This document shows, one piece after another, positions 1 through 6,139 of a DNA stretch of 7,505 nucleotides. The notes beneath the pieces are model-generated. The model ran no database searches and was not told the DNA's origin. It worked only from the letters and a program-made list of their open reading frames with translations. The first letter of the stretch is position 1; every line of letters starts with the position of its first letter. The position numbers and the translations under genes are program-made. Source of the stretch: Candidatus Jorgensenbacteria bacterium RIFCSPLOWO2_12_FULL_42_11 (GTDB lineage Bacteria; Patescibacteriota; Minisyncoccia; UBA6257; MFKM01); the NCBI GenBank assembly GCA_001779575.1, contig MFKM01000027.1:1-7505 (forward strand), read 5' to 3'.

Positions 1-66
1 TAAGGAAACTAGAAATATTCTCTTTGGCTAATCTAAGGAAACTAGAAATATTCTCTTTGGCTAATC
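1..66. repeat. Exact 33-bp tandem duplication inside murF
   Basis: Bases 1-33 and 34-66 are identical. The unit is 11 codons long, so it keeps the murF frame and encodes LAKENISSFLR-type repeats (GLAKENISSFL then RLAKENISSFL). The base at position 1 is compatible with a third copy beyond the edge. Both copies use the same codons, so the duplication is recent or is an assembly artefact. Confidence 0.95.
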
Positions 67-1168
67 CGGCTTTGCTGGCGGCTTCAGCGATAAATTTAGC
101 CCGAGGGCCGATGGTCACCAGCAAATCAACGAAACCGGCGGCAAATTTCCCGATTTCTTCGTGAGCTTCCAGGTTGTATTTCCCGATTTCAAGCATGTCG
201 CCCAAAACAGCGATTTTCCTTTTGGCTTTCAAATCCCGAAGCGTGTCCAAGGCGGCTTTTGCGGAAAGCGGCGAAGCATTATAGCTGTCGTCAATAATAA
301 ACGTCCCCTTAACGCCCGAAACCAAGTTCATTCTTCTTGAAGGCGGTTGAAAATTCAAAACCAAAGCTTCCGCAATTTTAACCAAATTCATGCCGAAAAT
401 CAATCCAACGCAAGCGGCAGCCACGGCGGCGTAAGCCTGGCCTTTGCCAAAAACGCCGTTTATTTTGACGGGAACGAAACTGCCGCCATATCCTAATTTA
501 AAGACAATGCCCGTGGGTTCGCCGTTGGAAACATTTTCAAACCCCGTAATTTTCACCTGGGCGGCATCGCCGAAACCGAAAGTCATCACCTGGGACCGAG
601 TCTGATTTTTCATTTCCAACACCAATGGGTCATCGGCATTTAAAATAGCGAATCCGACCGTGGGCAGTTGCTCAACCAGCTTGGCTTTTTCGCGGACCAA
701 AGCTTCCGGTCCAGAATAAAACTCCACGTGGACGGGAATTTCTCCGATAGCGGTAACCACCGTGATTTGCGGCTGGGCTATTCCCAAAAGATATTTCATG
801 TCTCCCGGCCGGTCGGCGGCGTATTCCAAAACCAAAATTTCCGGATATTTTAGAGAACTAAATTTGCGCGGAATTAAAATTCGGAACAACGAAGCAATGA
901 CCACCTTAAACCAAAACAAAAAAGCCGGTTTTTTAATTTCCTGCCAATCGCCTAAAATTGTCAGAGGCACTCCGATTTCGTTATTAAAATTACCGCTGCT
1001 CGCCCTGATTTTTCGTTCTTTGGAAAGAACGGCTCTGATGGCTTCTTTGGTGGAAGTTTTGCCAACACTGCCGGTTACGGCCACAATCCCCGGCTGATAA
1101 CGCCGAACGACGGCTTTGGCCAACTTTTTTAAAATCAATTTTAAAATTCGTAAAAAAATATTTTTCAT
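1..1168 (-). CDS. murF: MurF-type Mur ligase, 3' end cut off by the window
   Basis: Predicted cytoplasmic UDP-MurNAc-tripeptide:D-Ala-D-Ala ligase, which uses ATP to complete the peptidoglycan pentapeptide precursor. I read 389 residues from the ATG at 1168 to the left edge with no stop. Visible family motifs are the P-loop TGSVGKTST (32-40), GNFNNEIGVPL (59-69), LEYAADRPGDM (114-124), HVEFYSGPEALVREKAK (147-163, including the usual carbamylated-lysine region), LNADDP (176-181), SRRM (277-280), IIDDSYNASP (291-300) and LGDMLEIG (322-329). The P-loop lies near residue 35 instead of about 110, so the N-terminal uridine-binding domain is missing. An in-frame TAA 39 bases upstream of the ATG excludes a longer start. 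Hydrophobic residues 81-100 form an insert that may touch the membrane. The gene follows ftsI by 32 bases, and no Shine-Dalgarno is visible. The last 22 residues are an exact 11-residue duplication. MurF is the best family match; another Mur ligase is less likely. Confidence 0.9.
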   Translation of the reverse strand, partial: MKNIFLRILKLILKKLAKAVVRRYQPGIVAVTGSVGKTSTKEAIRAVLSKERKIRASSGNFNNEIGVPLTILGDWQEIKKPAFLFWFKVVIASLFRILIPRKFSSLKYPEILVLEYAADRPGDMKYLLGIAQPQITVVTAIGEIPVHVEFYSGPEALVREKAKLVEQLPTVGFAILNADDPLVLEMKNQTRSQVMTFGFGDAAQVKITGFENVSNGEPTGIVFKLGYGGSFVPVKINGVFGKGQAYAAVAAACVGLIFGMNLVKIAEALVLNFQPPSRRMNLVSGVKGTFIIDDSYNASPLSAKAALDTLRDLKAKRKIAVLGDMLEIGKYNLEAHEEIGKFAAGFVDLLVTIGPRAKFIAEAASKAGLAKENISSFLRLAKENISSFL

Positions 1169-1177
1169 GATTTTATC

Positions 1178-1204
1178 GTAATGACGGTAATTACGGTAAT
1201 TTAC
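1178..1204. repeat. Degenerate 9-bp tandem repeat in the ftsI-murF spacer
   Basis: Plus-strand units gtaatgacg (1178-1186), gtaattacg (1187-1195) and gtaatttac (1196-1204) run in tandem. They fill most of the 32-base spacer and extend into the ftsI stop codon at 1201-1203. No ribosome binding site can be made out between the repeat and the murF ATG. Confidence 0.7.
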
Positions 1205-2796
1205 TTAATTACCAGTTTGTCCGGAGGAATATTGTAGTAATTTAAAACAAACTGGGCCAATTCCTTGAAAGCGGGAACGACACTTAAACCGGCCAGGGGC
1301 GCTCCCCGTGGTTTGTCAATTTTTAATAAAATAACAAATTGGGGGTTATTCGCGGGAGCGAAACCAATGTAAGTATTGATGACATCCGCGGTATAACCGC
1401 CGTTTTTGAAATCCGGCGCCTGGGCGGTGCCGGTTTTGCCCGCCACCCGGTAATTGGCAATAGCCGCCACCCGCGCTTTTTCAACCGCCGAAACCATCAT
1501 TTCCTTCAACTGGCGGCTGGTTTCCGGGCTTATAACCCGCGTTATGATTTTCGGTTTAAGTTCGGCGTTCAAAAACGGCCTCATTAAATTGCCGCCGTTA
1601 GCGATGGCCGAAAAAGCGTTGATTAATTCCAAAGGCGTAACGGCTATCCCTTGGCCGAAGGAAACAGTGGCAAAATCAATATCGCGGGCTTGCTTCTTTT
1701 CCAAATTGGCTAAGTTTCCGATTCGTTCCTGCGAGAAATCAATGCCGGTCGCCTTGTTCAGTCCGAATTTCACAAGATAATCATAAAACAAATCGTGGCC
1801 TGTCGTCTTTTCGGCCCAAACCGCTCCGGTATTGATAGATTCCTCAATAACATTGGTCATGGTTATTTTGCCATGAGCTTTCTTGTCCCAATTTTCAATA
1901 GTTTTGCCGTTTAAAGTAACGGAGCCGTTATCGTAAAAAGTTGTTTCCGGCGTAATTTTCTTGCTGTCCAGTCCGGCCGCCATAGTAATAATTTTTAAAA
2001 CCGAGCCCGGTTCATAAAGGCTCTTGATGGCCGGGTTTAAAAACGAGCTCACTTCAGCCTGATTGTAATCATTGGGGTCAAAATCAGGTTTATTGGTTAA
2101 AGCCAAGATTTCTCCGGTCGCCGGCTTTTGGATAATGGCCGTCCCGCCGGTCGCTTGGAATTTTGTTATCAAATTGCCCAAAACCTCTTCCGCTTGGGCT
2201 TGAAGATTGCGGTCAACGGTCAAAATCAAATCTTCATTATTTTTTAATTTGTCATTATAAAAACTTTCCAAGCCATACAGGCCGACGGGCTGATTATTTT
2301 TTTCATTAAACCCGAAAAAGCCAATGAGCTGGGAAGCCAAGCCCCGGAAAGGGTAATAACGAAAATCCTGGGTGTCAATATAAATCCCTTTTAAACCGAG
2401 GGCTTCCACCGATTGAATTTGTTCGGCTGAAATTTTTTCCGCGAGCAGTTCGTAAGCATCATCGGGCTTGGAAAGCGAAGCCGTTAATTTTTCTTTATTC
2501 CAACCGATAATTGGCGCCAGGGTTTCAGCGATTTTTTCCGGTTGAGTAATTTTTTCGGGAACGGCGTAAATTATCGGAAATTTTTTGTTAATAGCCACTT
2601 GAATCTGGTTATCGTAGCGATCCGTAAAATAAATCGCGCCTCTGACAAGCTTACTGTTTTCTATAATATTATCGCGAGCTTCAACTCGTCCGAAATAAAT
2701 AAAACCCCGCTCCACCTGAAGATTGTAAAGCCTGAAAATCAATCCTCCATAAATTAAAGTGAAGATTGCCACTAAAAAAATAGAGCGGAATTTCAT
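1201..2796 (-). CDS. ftsI: Class B penicillin-binding protein, FtsI/PbpB type
   Basis: Peptidoglycan D,D-transpeptidase predicted to cross-link septal wall, anchored in the membrane with the catalytic domain outside. The 531 residues start with a single hydrophobic segment (about 5-22). A PBP dimer domain follows (about 45-180, with RGLASQLIGFFG at 151-162), then the transpeptidase domain (about 215-520). All three active-site motifs are present: SVLK with nucleophile Ser265 and Lys268, SIN at 320-322, and KTGT at 454-457. There is no PASTA domain. The ATG lies 8 bases after the ftsL stop (spacer GCAAACCA, no Shine-Dalgarno), which suggests translational coupling. Sequence alone could also fit the elongation enzyme PBP2, but the position after mraZ-rsmH-ftsL favours the division enzyme. 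Confidence 0.93.
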   Translation of the reverse strand: MKFRSIFLVAIFTLIYGGLIFRLYNLQVERGFIYFGRVEARDNIIENSKLVRGAIYFTDRYDNQIQVAINKKFPIIYAVPEKITQPEKIAETLAPIIGWNKEKLTASLSKPDDAYELLAEKISAEQIQSVEALGLKGIYIDTQDFRYYPFRGLASQLIGFFGFNEKNNQPVGLYGLESFYNDKLKNNEDLILTVDRNLQAQAEEVLGNLITKFQATGGTAIIQKPATGEILALTNKPDFDPNDYNQAEVSSFLNPAIKSLYEPGSVLKIITMAAGLDSKKITPETTFYDNGSVTLNGKTIENWDKKAHGKITMTNVIEESINTGAVWAEKTTGHDLFYDYLVKFGLNKATGIDFSQERIGNLANLEKKQARDIDFATVSFGQGIAVTPLELINAFSAIANGGNLMRPFLNAELKPKIITRVISPETSRQLKEMMVSAVEKARVAAIANYRVAGKTGTAQAPDFKNGGYTADVINTYIGFAPANNPQFVILLKIDKPRGAPLAGLSVVPAFKELAQFVLNYYNIPPDKLVIK

Positions 2797-2804
2797 TGGT
2801 TTGC

Positions 2805-3092
2805 TTAGAAATTAACTCCCAGGTATTGGGGATGCTGTTCCAAAACTAAACCATTTTCTTTGGCTAACTTTTCCAAACGAGCCGAATCAATTAATTTATA
2901 AAATTGGCTTTTTAAGTCGGAGTTGTCCACCTCGTAACCAGCCACAGCGCTTTCCATTGATTGAATACGGTGATTAAGAACAACTACGCGATTATATTCA
3001 TAAATGTAAAAACCGGCCATAAGGAAGATGGCAATCAAAAGAATTATCGGGCCTAACTTGTTTTTGTTTTTAGCTGGCTGAATGATGGTCAT
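2805..3092 (-). CDS. ftsL: FtsL-like small division protein
   Basis: A 95-residue bitopic membrane protein with a short basic cytoplasmic N-terminus (1-13), one membrane segment (about 14-33), a probable coiled coil (about 35-65), and a C-terminal stretch ending in RLEKLAKENGLV (72-83). The last resembles the conserved tail of the FtsL/DivIC family. FtsL works in the FtsQLB-type divisome subcomplex that recruits and activates FtsW/FtsI. Sequence conservation in this family is very low, so topology, size and the slot between rsmH and ftsI carry the call. DivIC/FtsB is the alternative. The ATG sits one base after a perfect hairpin (3094-3112), and no Shine-Dalgarno is seen. Confidence 0.82.
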   Translation of the reverse strand: MTIIQPAKNKNKLGPIILLIAIFLMAGFYIYEYNRVVVLNHRIQSMESAVAGYEVDNSDLKSQFYKLIDSARLEKLAKENGLVLEQHPQYLGVNF

Positions 3093-3093
3093 A

Positions 3094-3112
3094 AGCGAAA
3101 TTTCATTTCGCT
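3094..3112 (-). promoter_or_regulatory. Perfect hairpin abutting the ftsL start codon
   Basis: In the mRNA, AGCGAAAU and AUUUCGCU pair as 8 perfect base pairs around a GAA loop, ending one base before the ftsL AUG. The hairpin also contains the mini-frame ATG AAA TTT CGC TTA TGA, whose stop overlaps the ftsL ATG in an ATGA arrangement. The structure would block the place where a ribosome binding site should be. A control role is inference. Confidence 0.55.
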
Positions 3113-3187
3113 AATTCAGAATTACAAATTAAGAATTAAGAATTCTCGCAGATTAATTTTTAATTCTACATTCTTAATTCTGAATTA
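3112..3187. repeat. AT-rich inverted repeat filling the rsmH-ftsL spacer
   Basis: taattcagaatta (3112-3124) is the perfect 13-bp inverse of taattctgaatta (3175-3187). Inside, agaattaagaat (3132-3143) is the perfect inverse of attcttaattct (3170-3181), so alternative pairings compete. The right arm lies within rsmH and encodes part of its last residues, ending NSELRM. No -10/-35 pair was convincing within it. Confidence 0.75.
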
Positions 3188-4119
3188 AAGCGAAGCTTTA
3201 CGGCTCTCATTTTAGCGGATCTGGCTCGCGGATTGGCCTGGGTTTCTTGAAATGTCGGCCTTATTGGTTTTTTGGTTAATATTTCCGCTTTCCCCTGCTT
3301 AGCCATTTCCCGGAAATAGTTTTTTACTAAACGGTCTTCCAGGGAATGGAATGAAATGATGGCGACGCGACCTTTTGGTTTTTCAGCCAAAGGCTGATTC
3401 GCCTCTGACGGGAAAATCTTATCTAAATTTTTTAATAATTTTTCTAAATTTTCTAATTCTGAATTAACATAAATCCGCAAAGCCTGAAAAATTCTGGTGG
3501 CCGGGTGAATCCTTCCTTTCTCGTAGTTTTTCGGCGCCGCTTTTTTAATAATCTCCACCAGCTCAAAAGTCGTTAAAATTCTTTTATTTTGCCTTTCTTT
3601 GATTATTTCTTTGGCAATTTTCCGGGAAAATCTTTCTTCGCCGTATTTAAAGAAAATATCCGCTAATTCTTCTTCTTTAAAACTATTGATTATTTCCGCC
3701 GCTGTTAATATTTCGGAAGAAGACTGGTATTGCATGATAAGCGGCTCATTTTTTCTAAAACTGAATCCCCTGCCCGAATGTTCCAATTGCTCGGAAGACA
3801 TTCCCAGATCAAGCAACAATCCATTTGCCCTGAGCGGAATTGAAGGATCGGCTTTCCTTATTTTTTCTAAAATTTCCGGCAAATCCGCGTAATTACCCTG
3901 AACCAAAATTGCATTTTTACAATTTTTCAATCCTTCAATTTTTAATCTTTCGATCGCGTTTTCGTCCCAGTCTATTCCCAAAAATTTTCCAGCCGGCGAA
4001 ATTTTTTCCAAAATCGCGACTGCGTGCCCCCCGCCGTTAACCGTTCCGTCAATAAAAAATTCTCCGGGTTTTGGATTTAAAACGGCTGTTGCTTCTTTTA
4101 AAAGAACAGGGATATGCAT
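3166..4119 (-). CDS. rsmH: 16S rRNA C1402 N4-methyltransferase RsmH (MraW)
   Basis: S-adenosylmethionine-dependent methylase of the cytosine N4 at position 1402 (E. coli numbering) in the decoding centre of 16S rRNA. At 317 residues it is near the usual 300-320. Motifs in order: HIPVLLKEA (2-10), the SAM-binding DGTVNGGGHA (24-33), GIDWDENAIERL (48-59), LLLDLGMSSEQLEHSGRGFSFRK (101-123), the C-terminal IHPATRIFQALRIYVNSEL (204-222), and VAIISFHSLEDRLVK (252-266). The usual PLDMRM-type stretch reads PLIMQY (126-131), a small departure. A short loop (about 238-249) is inserted before the FHSLEDR motif. The start is the first ATG after mraZ, with a 22-base gap. The last codons run into the AT-rich spacer repeat. 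Confidence 0.96.
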   Translation of the reverse strand: MHIPVLLKEATAVLNPKPGEFFIDGTVNGGGHAVAILEKISPAGKFLGIDWDENAIERLKIEGLKNCKNAILVQGNYADLPEILEKIRKADPSIPLRANGLLLDLGMSSEQLEHSGRGFSFRKNEPLIMQYQSSSEILTAAEIINSFKEEELADIFFKYGEERFSRKIAKEIIKERQNKRILTTFELVEIIKKAAPKNYEKGRIHPATRIFQALRIYVNSELENLEKLLKNLDKIFPSEANQPLAEKPKGRVAIISFHSLEDRLVKNYFREMAKQGKAEILTKKPIRPTFQETQANPRARSAKMRAVKLRFNSELRM

Positions 4120-4141
4120 GTTAACCGCTAGCCCCTATCGG

Positions 4142-4573
4142 CTAAATCCCCAACTCCCCTAACTTCTCCGCTATTTCATCCGACGACCCTTCGGTTTTAT
4201 TTTTATAATCCTGCCATTTTTCGGAATCCCAAATTTCAATCCGGTTATAAAGACCGGCAATCGCCACTTGTTTTTTCAGCCCGGCGTATTTTCTCAAATA
4301 ATCGGGAGTTAAGATTCTTCCCTGCTTGTCAATTTCCACATCCATAGCTCCGGCCAGCATCAAACGAACAAATGCCCGGGAGTTTGACTGGGCCAATGGC
4401 AAAGCAATTAATTTTTGCGCCAAAACTTCCCATTCTTTTAAAGTGAAAACAAATAAACAATGATCAAGCCCGCGGGTTATAATCGCGCCTCCGATTAATC
4501 TATCGCGAAATTTCGCCGGAATTGCCAATCTTCCTTTGGAATCTAAATTATGTTGATATTCGCCTATGAACAT
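4142..4573 (-). CDS. mraZ: Transcriptional regulator MraZ
   Basis: DNA-binding regulator of the dcw operon. The 143 residues hold two SpoVT-AbrB-type half domains: the first with DSKGRLAIPAKFR (11-23), the second with DKQGRILTPDYLRKYA (82-97). Both match the conserved DxKGRxxxPxxxR pattern of the family, which forms ring-shaped oligomers that bind repeated G-rich boxes in its own promoter region. It is the first gene of the operon mraZ-rsmH-ftsL-ftsI-murF. The start is the ATG at 4573, about 62 bases after the predicted transcription start, with no Shine-Dalgarno. Autoregulation is likely because GTGG boxes lie in the 5' untranslated region. Confidence 0.96.
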   Translation of the reverse strand: MFIGEYQHNLDSKGRLAIPAKFRDRLIGGAIITRGLDHCLFVFTLKEWEVLAQKLIALPLAQSNSRAFVRLMLAGAMDVEIDKQGRILTPDYLRKYAGLKKQVAIAGLYNRIEIWDSEKWQDYKNKTEGSSDEIAEKLGELGI

Positions 4574-4582
4574 ACATTTAAG

Positions 4583-4632
4583 TTATCCACAATTTGGGGT
4601 ACTTATCCACATCTTTATCCACAATTCCCCAC
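4583..4632 (-). promoter_or_regulatory. Box cluster upstream of mraZ: MraZ-operator-like and DnaA-box-like
   Basis: On the coding strand there is one GTGGGGAA (4632-4625) and three GTGGATAA (4622-4615, 4610-4603, 4590-4583), with start-to-start distances of 10, 12 and 20 bases, close to whole helical turns. On the other strand the last three are perfect TTATCCACA DnaA boxes (4615-4623, 4603-4611, 4583-4591). MraZ proteins are known to bind direct TGGG-type repeats about 10 bp apart near their own promoter. The cluster sits just downstream of the predicted transcription start, a position suited to repression. Whether MraZ, DnaA or both bind is inference. Confidence 0.7.
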
Positions 4633-4641
4633 TTTTATTTT

Positions 4642-4670
4642 ATGATACACCACCAAAATAAATAAGTCAA
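4642..4670 (-). promoter_or_regulatory. Sigma-70-type promoter of the mraZ operon
   Basis: The -35 element TTGACT (4670-4665) and the -10 element TATCAT (4647-4642) are separated by exactly 17 bases, each one mismatch from consensus. Transcription should start near 4635, directly before the GTGGGGAA box, giving a leader of about 62 bases. This is the only convincing promoter found for the dcw genes in the window. Confidence 0.75.
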
Positions 4671-4777
4671 AAGCAAACCCCTTTAGTCCACCGACCAATA
4701 CGGCCTTTATTCATGCGGTTTTTTGATTAATCCACCGATTGGCGGACCAAGGTTATGCACAAGTTATCCACCTTGCC
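4671..4777. promoter_or_regulatory. Gene-free stretch upstream of the mraZ promoter with a second DnaA-box pair
   Basis: No gene is seen here. It contains TTATGCACA (4753-4761, a perfect match to TTATNCACA) and TTATCCACC (4764-4772, one mismatch), 11 bases apart in the same orientation as the three boxes nearer mraZ. A weaker relative, TAATCCACC (4728-4736), lies between. The pair starts just beyond the upstream unit's terminator. Confidence 0.5.
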
Positions 4778-4814
4778 AAAAAAAATCAGCCCCGACGCAA
4801 TGCCGGGACTGATT
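4778..4814 (-). terminator. Intrinsic terminator of the dsbA unit
   Basis: Read on the minus strand, arms at 4814-4804 and 4794-4784 pair over 10 of 11 positions (one A/C mismatch) around a 9-base loop. Eight consecutive Ts (4785-4778) follow, the first two belonging to the stem. It lies about 40 bases after the stop of the histidine-rich protein gene and separates that unit from the mraZ promoter. Confidence 0.87.
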
Positions 4815-4853
4815 AGGCAAAAAGAATTATTTTTATTTTTTAATCATAACGCG

Positions 4854-5387
4854 TTATTCGTATTTTAATTCAATCTTGTCGCCGTCTTTCATTCGGTAAT
4901 TTTCCAACTCGCCGTTTTTTTCTCCATTAACAGTCATATTTATTGACGGCCCAAATTCCATAAAGTTTTTGCCCCAAATCTTAAAAAAACGGCCAATCTT
5001 TAAATCATCTTGATGAACCAGCCCCTGAAATTCAAGATGAATAACGCCGCCTGCCTCGTGGGTATGAACCGGCTGCTCTACGGCGCCCATGCCGATATTC
5101 GCGGGTATTTCCTGCTTTTGTCCTTTCACGAAAATTGACAGTTCCGAATGCCAATGCAAACCGTTTCGGGAAACGATTTCCGTTTCCGGAATTACAGGAC
5201 GAGTGGCTAAATACCAGATAAAGCTTCCGAGACCGCCGCCTATGATAATAACCGCGAGCGCGATTTTCAAGACGCGTTTTCCGGCGCGCCGCTGCCCGAA
5301 TTTTTGCTTCTCTTCGGCGCGCTGTTTATAACGTAATTCTTTTTTTTCTTTCTTTGTTAATTGTTGAACCGGTTGATTATTTTCCAT
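4854..5387 (-). CDS. Membrane-anchored histidine-rich protein of unknown function
   Basis: I cannot assign a named family; similar proteins are, as far as I recall, common hypotheticals in Patescibacteria. The 177 residues have a very basic cytoplasmic N-terminus rich in K, R and E (about 11-38), one membrane segment (about 40-60), and an outward-facing domain. That domain carries HWH (78-80), HTHE (108-111), IHLEF (116-120) and His125, and ends with a short hydrophilic segment containing VNGE and ENYRMKDGDKIELKY. The clustered histidines suggest metal binding, possibly copper or zinc; this is inference. There is no cysteine in the outer domain. The ATG directly abuts the dsbA stop (TAAATG), so the two are almost certainly co-translated. 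A folding, redox or metal-handling partner of the DsbA-like protein is plausible. Confidence 0.85.
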   Translation of the reverse strand: MENNQPVQQLTKKEKKELRYKQRAEEKQKFGQRRAGKRVLKIALAVIIIGGGLGSFIWYLATRPVIPETEIVSRNGLHWHSELSIFVKGQKQEIPANIGMGAVEQPVHTHEAGGVIHLEFQGLVHQDDLKIGRFFKIWGKNFMEFGPSINMTVNGEKNGELENYRMKDGDKIELKYE

Positions 5388-6131
5388 TTATTTGTCTCGC
5401 AACGCGATTTCAATAAGTTGTTTTACTTCCGCGTATGACCGCGCGCCGGAAAGTGGATATTTTCTGCCGCTTTCCGTTACGACGATGCTCCAAGGCGTGC
5501 CGTCTCCTCCGGTTGCGGTGGCGTTATCAAGATTATCTTGAATATGATTATCATATTTGCCATTAGCAAGACAAGCGTCAAACTTGTTTTTATCAAGACC
5601 GATTTCACGAACAATTTGAGGGAATACGGCATCAATGTCTGTTTGATTATTTGAAGGCGTCAGTTTAAAAAAGCGATCAACGAATTTCCAAAACGCGTCA
5701 TTGCCGCCAAGTTCGTTCGCGCATTCAGACGCGACCGCTTCCGGCCTTGCTTTTGAATGAATGGAATCAAGCGGAAAATGGCGGTAAACCCAGGCTACTT
5801 GCCCGTTTTTGCCGTATTCGGCCACAACCTGTTGCATTGTGGAATGAAATCGCGCGCAATAAGGACATTCCATATCCGAATACTCAACAATTTTAACCGG
5901 CGCGCTTGGATTCCCGCGAATGTGGTCCGCGTTTGTAACAGGACTCATGCTGTCTAATCCAACCGCATTTCCAGCTGTTTCTTTTGGCTGCGGCGCGGTG
6001 ACAATACCGTTTCCTCGCGCGCCGACAAAATAAATCGCTCCCGCGATAAGCGCGCCGGCAATCACAATCGCCATCGGCGCCGTAAAATTGCTTTTCGTTT
6101 GCGTTATTTGTTCAAGATTTTCTTGTTCCAT
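5388..6131 (-). CDS. Membrane-anchored DsbA-like thiol-disulfide oxidoreductase
   Basis: Thioredoxin-fold protein of the DsbA/BdbD type (Thioredoxin_4-like) that would form or exchange disulfides outside the membrane. The 247 residues start with a membrane anchor (about 17-37) and a linker (40-75). The fold follows, with VEYSDMECPYC (82-92, active site Cys89-Pro-Tyr-Cys92), VYRHFPL (115-121) and the cis-proline site GTPW (211-214, Pro213). Two further cysteines, Cys137 and Cys187, lie where related proteins often have a second disulfide. The start is forced: an in-frame TAA lies in the -10 element 9 bases upstream. By my count 18 of 28 alanine codons are GCG, against 2 of 42 in murF, which hints at a different history. 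No VKOR or DsbB reoxidising partner is in the window. Confidence 0.92.
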   Translation of the reverse strand: MEQENLEQITQTKSNFTAPMAIVIAGALIAGAIYFVGARGNGIVTAPQPKETAGNAVGLDSMSPVTNADHIRGNPSAPVKIVEYSDMECPYCARFHSTMQQVVAEYGKNGQVAWVYRHFPLDSIHSKARPEAVASECANELGGNDAFWKFVDRFFKLTPSNNQTDIDAVFPQIVREIGLDKNKFDACLANGKYDNHIQDNLDNATATGGDGTPWSIVVTESGRKYPLSGARSYAEVKQLIEIALRDK

Positions 6132-6139
6132 AGGCGAAA

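Noticed and set aside
1..66. Start of a CRISPR array
   Set aside because: The two 33-bp units are directly adjacent with no spacer and are in frame with murF.
762..1097. Plus-strand 111-codon open frame opposite murF
   Set aside because: It lies entirely antisense to a gene with complete Mur ligase motifs and its translation resembles no known protein. The other plus-strand frames at 668-853, 1339-1780, 2542-2757, 3599-4040, 5089-5331, 5757-5957 and 6490-6913 are likewise shadows of the minus-strand genes.
4685..4747. Inverted repeat between gtccaccgaccaat and attggcggac
   Set aside because: The arms match only with a four-base gap and are 38 bases apart; too weak to call.
4583..4772. Chromosomal replication origin suggested by five DnaA-box matches
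   Set aside because: No dnaA, dnaN or rpmH neighbours and no clear AT-rich unwinding block with repeated 13-mers. A regulatory role on the dcw promoter explains the placement better. A GC-skew plot of the full genome would decide.
4846..4857. 12-bp palindrome ataacgcgttat over the stop of the histidine-rich gene
   Set aside because: Short, AT-rich at its ends and without further context; likely chance. The nearby hairpin at 4784-4814 with its T-run is the better terminator.
4854..5387. Cupredoxin or copper chaperone identity for the histidine-rich protein
   Set aside because: No cysteine or methionine ligand pattern typical of cupredoxins is visible. Histidine clustering alone supports only possible metal binding.
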